Part shown: positions 62,010 to 64,000 of the stretch, one piece after another
Numbering within the stretch: the first letter of the stretch is position 1
Layout: each line of letters begins with the position of its first letter
NCBI GenBank assembly: GCA_039822045.1
Contig: JBCBMY010000017.1
Coordinates: 40,174-104,173, forward strand
DNA: 64,000 bases
Direction: 5' to 3'
Source: HLUCCA09 sp039822045
GTDB lineage: Bacteria; Pseudomonadota; Alphaproteobacteria; Rhodobacterales; Rhodobacteraceae
Notes under the pieces: generated by a model
The model's input: the letters and a program-made list of their open reading frames with translations, nothing else
What the model was told of the DNA's origin: nothing
Databases searched by the model: none
Made by a program: the position numbers and the translations under genes

Positions 62010-62578
62010 GCGACGGCCAACCCATGTCGAGCGACGGGTCGATCAACGCGAACCCGTCGGACCTGTCGTTCTTTGCTCTGGTAGCCGAAGATCTCAGGAC
62101 TCATGAAGGCGACTGGCTGTCCCAGGGCTTTTGGGCCCTCTTCTGGCATCGCTTCGGGAACTGGCGGATGTCGGTGCGCCCGCGTGTGCTACGACTGCCG
62201 CTCACGCTGATCTATCGCGTGATGTATCGCCTCGGCCAGCGCACGGCCGGGATCATCCTGCCCTACTCCGTGGTGGTGGGCCGGCGCGTGAAGCTAGAGC
62301 ATTTCGGCGGCATGATCCTTGCCGCCGCCCGGATCGGCGACGACGTCACGATCCGCCAGAACACCACGTTTGGCATTGCCCGGGTCGACGCGACCGAGGC
62401 GCGCCCGACCATCGGCCATGGCGTGGATATCGGCGCGGGTGCGGTGGTGATCGGAGCAATCTCCATTGGCGACGGCGCGGTGATCGGTGCAAACGCCGTC
62501 GTCGTGCGCGATGTGCCGCCCGGCGCGGTCGTCGGCGGCGTTCCCGCGCAGATCCTTCGACAGGCGGCGGATGGCTGA
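62006..62578 (+). CDS. hexapeptide-repeat acyltransferase, serine acetyltransferase-like
   Basis: 190 residues. Left-handed beta-helix repeats (VVVGRRVKLEHFGGMILAA, VTIRQNTTFGI, TIGHGVDIGAGAVVIGAISI, VVRDVPPGAVVGGVPAQI) as in serine acetyltransferases and sugar O-acetyltransferases. Between two glycosyltransferases, so glycan acetylation is more likely than cysteine synthesis. ATGA overlap upstream and 8-base overlap downstream. Confidence 0.85.
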   Translation: MSDGQPMSSDGSINANPSDLSFFALVAEDLRTHEGDWLSQGFWALFWHRFGNWRMSVRPRVLRLPLTLIYRVMYRLGQRTAGIILPYSVVVGRRVKLEHFGGMILAAARIGDDVTIRQNTTFGIARVDATEARPTIGHGVDIGAGAVVIGAISIGDGAVIGANAVVVRDVPPGAVVGGVPAQILRQAADG

Positions 62579-63536
62579 GCATTGCGGCGTTGCAGCCGTC
62601 ATCATCGGTCGCAACGAAGGTGAGCGCCTTGTCGCTTGTCTGGCCAGCCTCGCCGGCCAGGCGGCGCCTATCGTCTATGTCGATTCCGGGTCGACGGACG
62701 GCTCGACTGACGTGGCACGCGCCCGCGGCGCCGAGGTCGTAACGCTCGACACGGCTCTCCCGTTCACCGCGGCCCGGGCTCGAAACGCTGGGGCCGAGCA
62801 ACTGGCGGCGCACGAAAACCTGCCGGAGTTTATCCAGTTCACCGATGGAGACTGCGTCCTAGACGCGGGCTGGATCGACTTGGCCCTAGCCGCATTCCAC
62901 TCCGACCCGGACCTTGCCGTCGTGTGTGGCCGGAGGCGCGAGATGCAACCCGGGGCCAGCCTCTATAACCGGCTGATCGATCTGGAATGGGACACGCCGG
63001 TGGGCGACGCGCGGTCCTGTGGGGGCGACGCCCTGATGCGATGGCGTGCCTTCCGGGAGGCGGGCGGGTTCGATCCGACTGTGATTGCGGGCGAAGAGCC
63101 AGAGCTCTGCGTGCGGCTGCGCCAAGCAGGGTGGCGCATTCGGCGCCTCGATGCCGAAATGACCCGCCACGACGCGGCCATCACCCGCTTTGGCCAATGG
63201 TGGCGACGGGCGCAGCGGGCGGGATACGCATATGCCCTCGGCGCGGCACGCCACGGCGCCCCGCCAGAGCGCCACTACGTGCCCGAATTGCGGCGGGCAC
63301 TTGGCTGGAGCCTTGCCCTTCCTCTGGTCGTATTGCTGGGCGCGCTCATCAGCCCGTGGGCCTGGCTGGGCCTTGCGCTCTACCCTGCGCAGATCCTCCG
63401 CCTCACGGCGCGCGACGCCGATCTGCCCCGGGCCGCCCTTCTTGTCATCACAAAGTTTGCCGAAGCATCCGGCGCCCTGCGCTACGCCTTTGACCGCCTA
63501 AGCGGGCGCGCCGCCCGCATCATTGAGTACAAGTAG
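62571..63536 (+). CDS. GT2 glycosyltransferase with C-terminal membrane helices
   Basis: About 321 residues. The catalytic domain starts AAVIIGRNEGERLVACLASL with YVDSGSTDGSTDVA and the Asp motif FTDGDCVLDAGW. The last third holds one or two hydrophobic helices (LGWSLALPLVVLLGALISPW), as in membrane-bound GT2 enzymes. It works with the two preceding genes on a surface glycan; exact sugar unknown. ATG at 62571 follows GGCGG weakly. Confidence 0.88.
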   Translation: MAEHCGVAAVIIGRNEGERLVACLASLAGQAAPIVYVDSGSTDGSTDVARARGAEVVTLDTALPFTAARARNAGAEQLAAHENLPEFIQFTDGDCVLDAGWIDLALAAFHSDPDLAVVCGRRREMQPGASLYNRLIDLEWDTPVGDARSCGGDALMRWRAFREAGGFDPTVIAGEEPELCVRLRQAGWRIRRLDAEMTRHDAAITRFGQWWRRAQRAGYAYALGAARHGAPPERHYVPELRRALGWSLALPLVVLLGALISPWAWLGLALYPAQILRLTARDADLPRAALLVITKFAEASGALRYAFDRLSGRAARIIEYK

Positions 63537-63621
63537 CCTTGCGCTTTCCCATCCCGCTCTCTATATGCGCCTCAACAGCGGCGCGTCGGGCCCTCACCCG
63601 AAGCTCCACCGGATCAGATCG

Positions 63622-63644
63622 ACGGGCCGCGCGGCCCGTTTTTT
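63622..63644 (+). terminator. terminator-like hairpin in the rimP leader
   Basis: ACGGGCCGCGCGGCCCGT is a perfect 18-base palindrome that folds as a 7-bp stem and four-base loop, directly followed by TTTTTT. It ends 17 bases before the rimP start and points the same way as rimP, so it may be an attenuator or simply the end of the upstream message. Confidence 0.75.
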
Positions 63645-63660
63645 CGTTTCGGAGCAGCCT

Positions 63661-64000
63661 GTGAGCGACCTAATCGCCAAGACCAACATCGATCGCCGCC
63701 TGGCCGCGATCCTGACCCCCGTGATCGAGGGGATGGGATTCGAGCTTGTGCGCATCCGCCTGATGTCGGGCAAGTCCAAGACGCTGCAGATTATGGCCGA
63801 GCGCCCCGACGGCGGCATCGAGGTCGATGAATGCGGCGAGATCTCCACTGCGGTCTCTGCCGTTCTCGATGTCGAGGACCCGATCGAGGACGCGTACGCG
63901 CTGGAAGTATCGAGCCCCGGCATCGACCGGCCCCTCACACGGCTGAAGGATTTCGAGACCTGGGCCGGCTACGAGGCGCGAATCGAAACAACCGAACTGA
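63661..64000 (+). CDS. rimP: ribosome maturation factor RimP, N-terminal part (3' end outside window)
   Basis: The first 113 codons are visible. GTG at 63661 opens SDLIAKTNIDRRLAAILTPV, with family motifs GMGFELVRIRLMSGKSKTLQ, ERPDGGIEVDECGEISTAVS and YALEVSSPGIDRPLTRLKDF. RimP assists 30S subunit assembly and usually heads the nusA-infB operon. The frame runs off the end of the window. Confidence 0.93.
   Translation, partial: MSDLIAKTNIDRRLAAILTPVIEGMGFELVRIRLMSGKSKTLQIMAERPDGGIEVDECGEISTAVSAVLDVEDPIEDAYALEVSSPGIDRPLTRLKDFETWAGYEARIETTEL

Overview
This window is GC-rich, gene-dense chromosomal DNA of an alphaproteobacterium, most likely a marine Rhodobacterales (Roseobacter-type) species. 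Three things point there. The bc1 complex is coded as petA-petB-petC. The regulators and housekeeping genes look like that order (an ScfR-type XRE regulator, a TupBCA tungstate importer, serine-cycle malate-CoA ligase, a bacterial Nav channel). Start-stop overlaps of the ATGA, GTGA and TTGA type are very frequent. No phage, insertion sequence, CRISPR array or rRNA was seen. The only RNA gene recognised is tRNA-Lys(TTT). Both ends cut a gene: adenine deaminase on the left and rimP on the right.

Layout. 0-5.6 kb: purine salvage (ade, amn), histone-like HU, a VOC protein, an unusual array of eight TCATATG-type heptamers at an exact 11-bp period directly before an EamA exporter, aroC, and a zinc-ribbon/HEAT protein. 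5.7-12.8 kb: the bc1 operon petABC, a GST, a small cytochrome c, a PaiB-like flavin protein, mtaB and dapF (overlapping), then tRNA-Lys. 13-20 kb: PEP synthase, then a molybdate/tungstate island with a MOT1-type permease divergent from tupB-tupC-tupA, followed by a helix-turn-helix/PBP-domain regulator. 20-26.5 kb: an ScfR/RamB-type regulator divergent from sgaA-mtkA-mtkB plus a family III CoA transferase that closely resembles mesaconyl-CoA C1-C4 transferase (Mct). This is a glyoxylate/C1-C2 assimilation unit. 26.5-32.3 kb: a GGDEF-EAL protein and an arsenate-resistance operon (ArsR-arsenate reductase fusion, GAPDH, ArsJ).

32-41 kb: metabolic and transport genes (HAD hydrolase, ornithine cyclodeaminase-like, alpha/beta hydrolase, MFS, CPBP protease, accD-folC, ilvA). 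40.8-42.6 kb: an Hpt protein divergent from a receiver-PP2C phosphatase. 42.7-50 kb: Nudix, hslO, CoA-Nudix and cca in overlapping order, then two full-length ABC exporters. 50-54.7 kb: VOC, class I tRNA/rRNA uridine methyltransferase and a Nav channel, then envelope genes (two L,D-transpeptidases around a CAP lipoprotein) and a 62-aa secreted/membrane peptide gene with its own leader hairpin and terminator. 54.7-64 kb: hemH, a methyltransferase, comF, grxC, a nitrilase-family amidase, a MarR regulator, ubiG, proline iminopeptidase, a small glycan cluster (GT2, hexapeptide acyltransferase, GT2) and the start of rimP behind a terminator-like leader hairpin.

The genes are linked mainly through central carbon flow. 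PEP synthase, SgaA, MtkAB and Mct all handle C2-C4 acids made from glyoxylate, serine or mesaconyl-CoA. The tungstate/molybdate uptake genes could supply cofactor for formate or aldehyde oxidoreductases, which are not in this window. No stretch over 300 bases lacks a gene. The longer gaps (1904-2140, 8493-8727, 12850-13076) hold promoter or hairpin candidates only.
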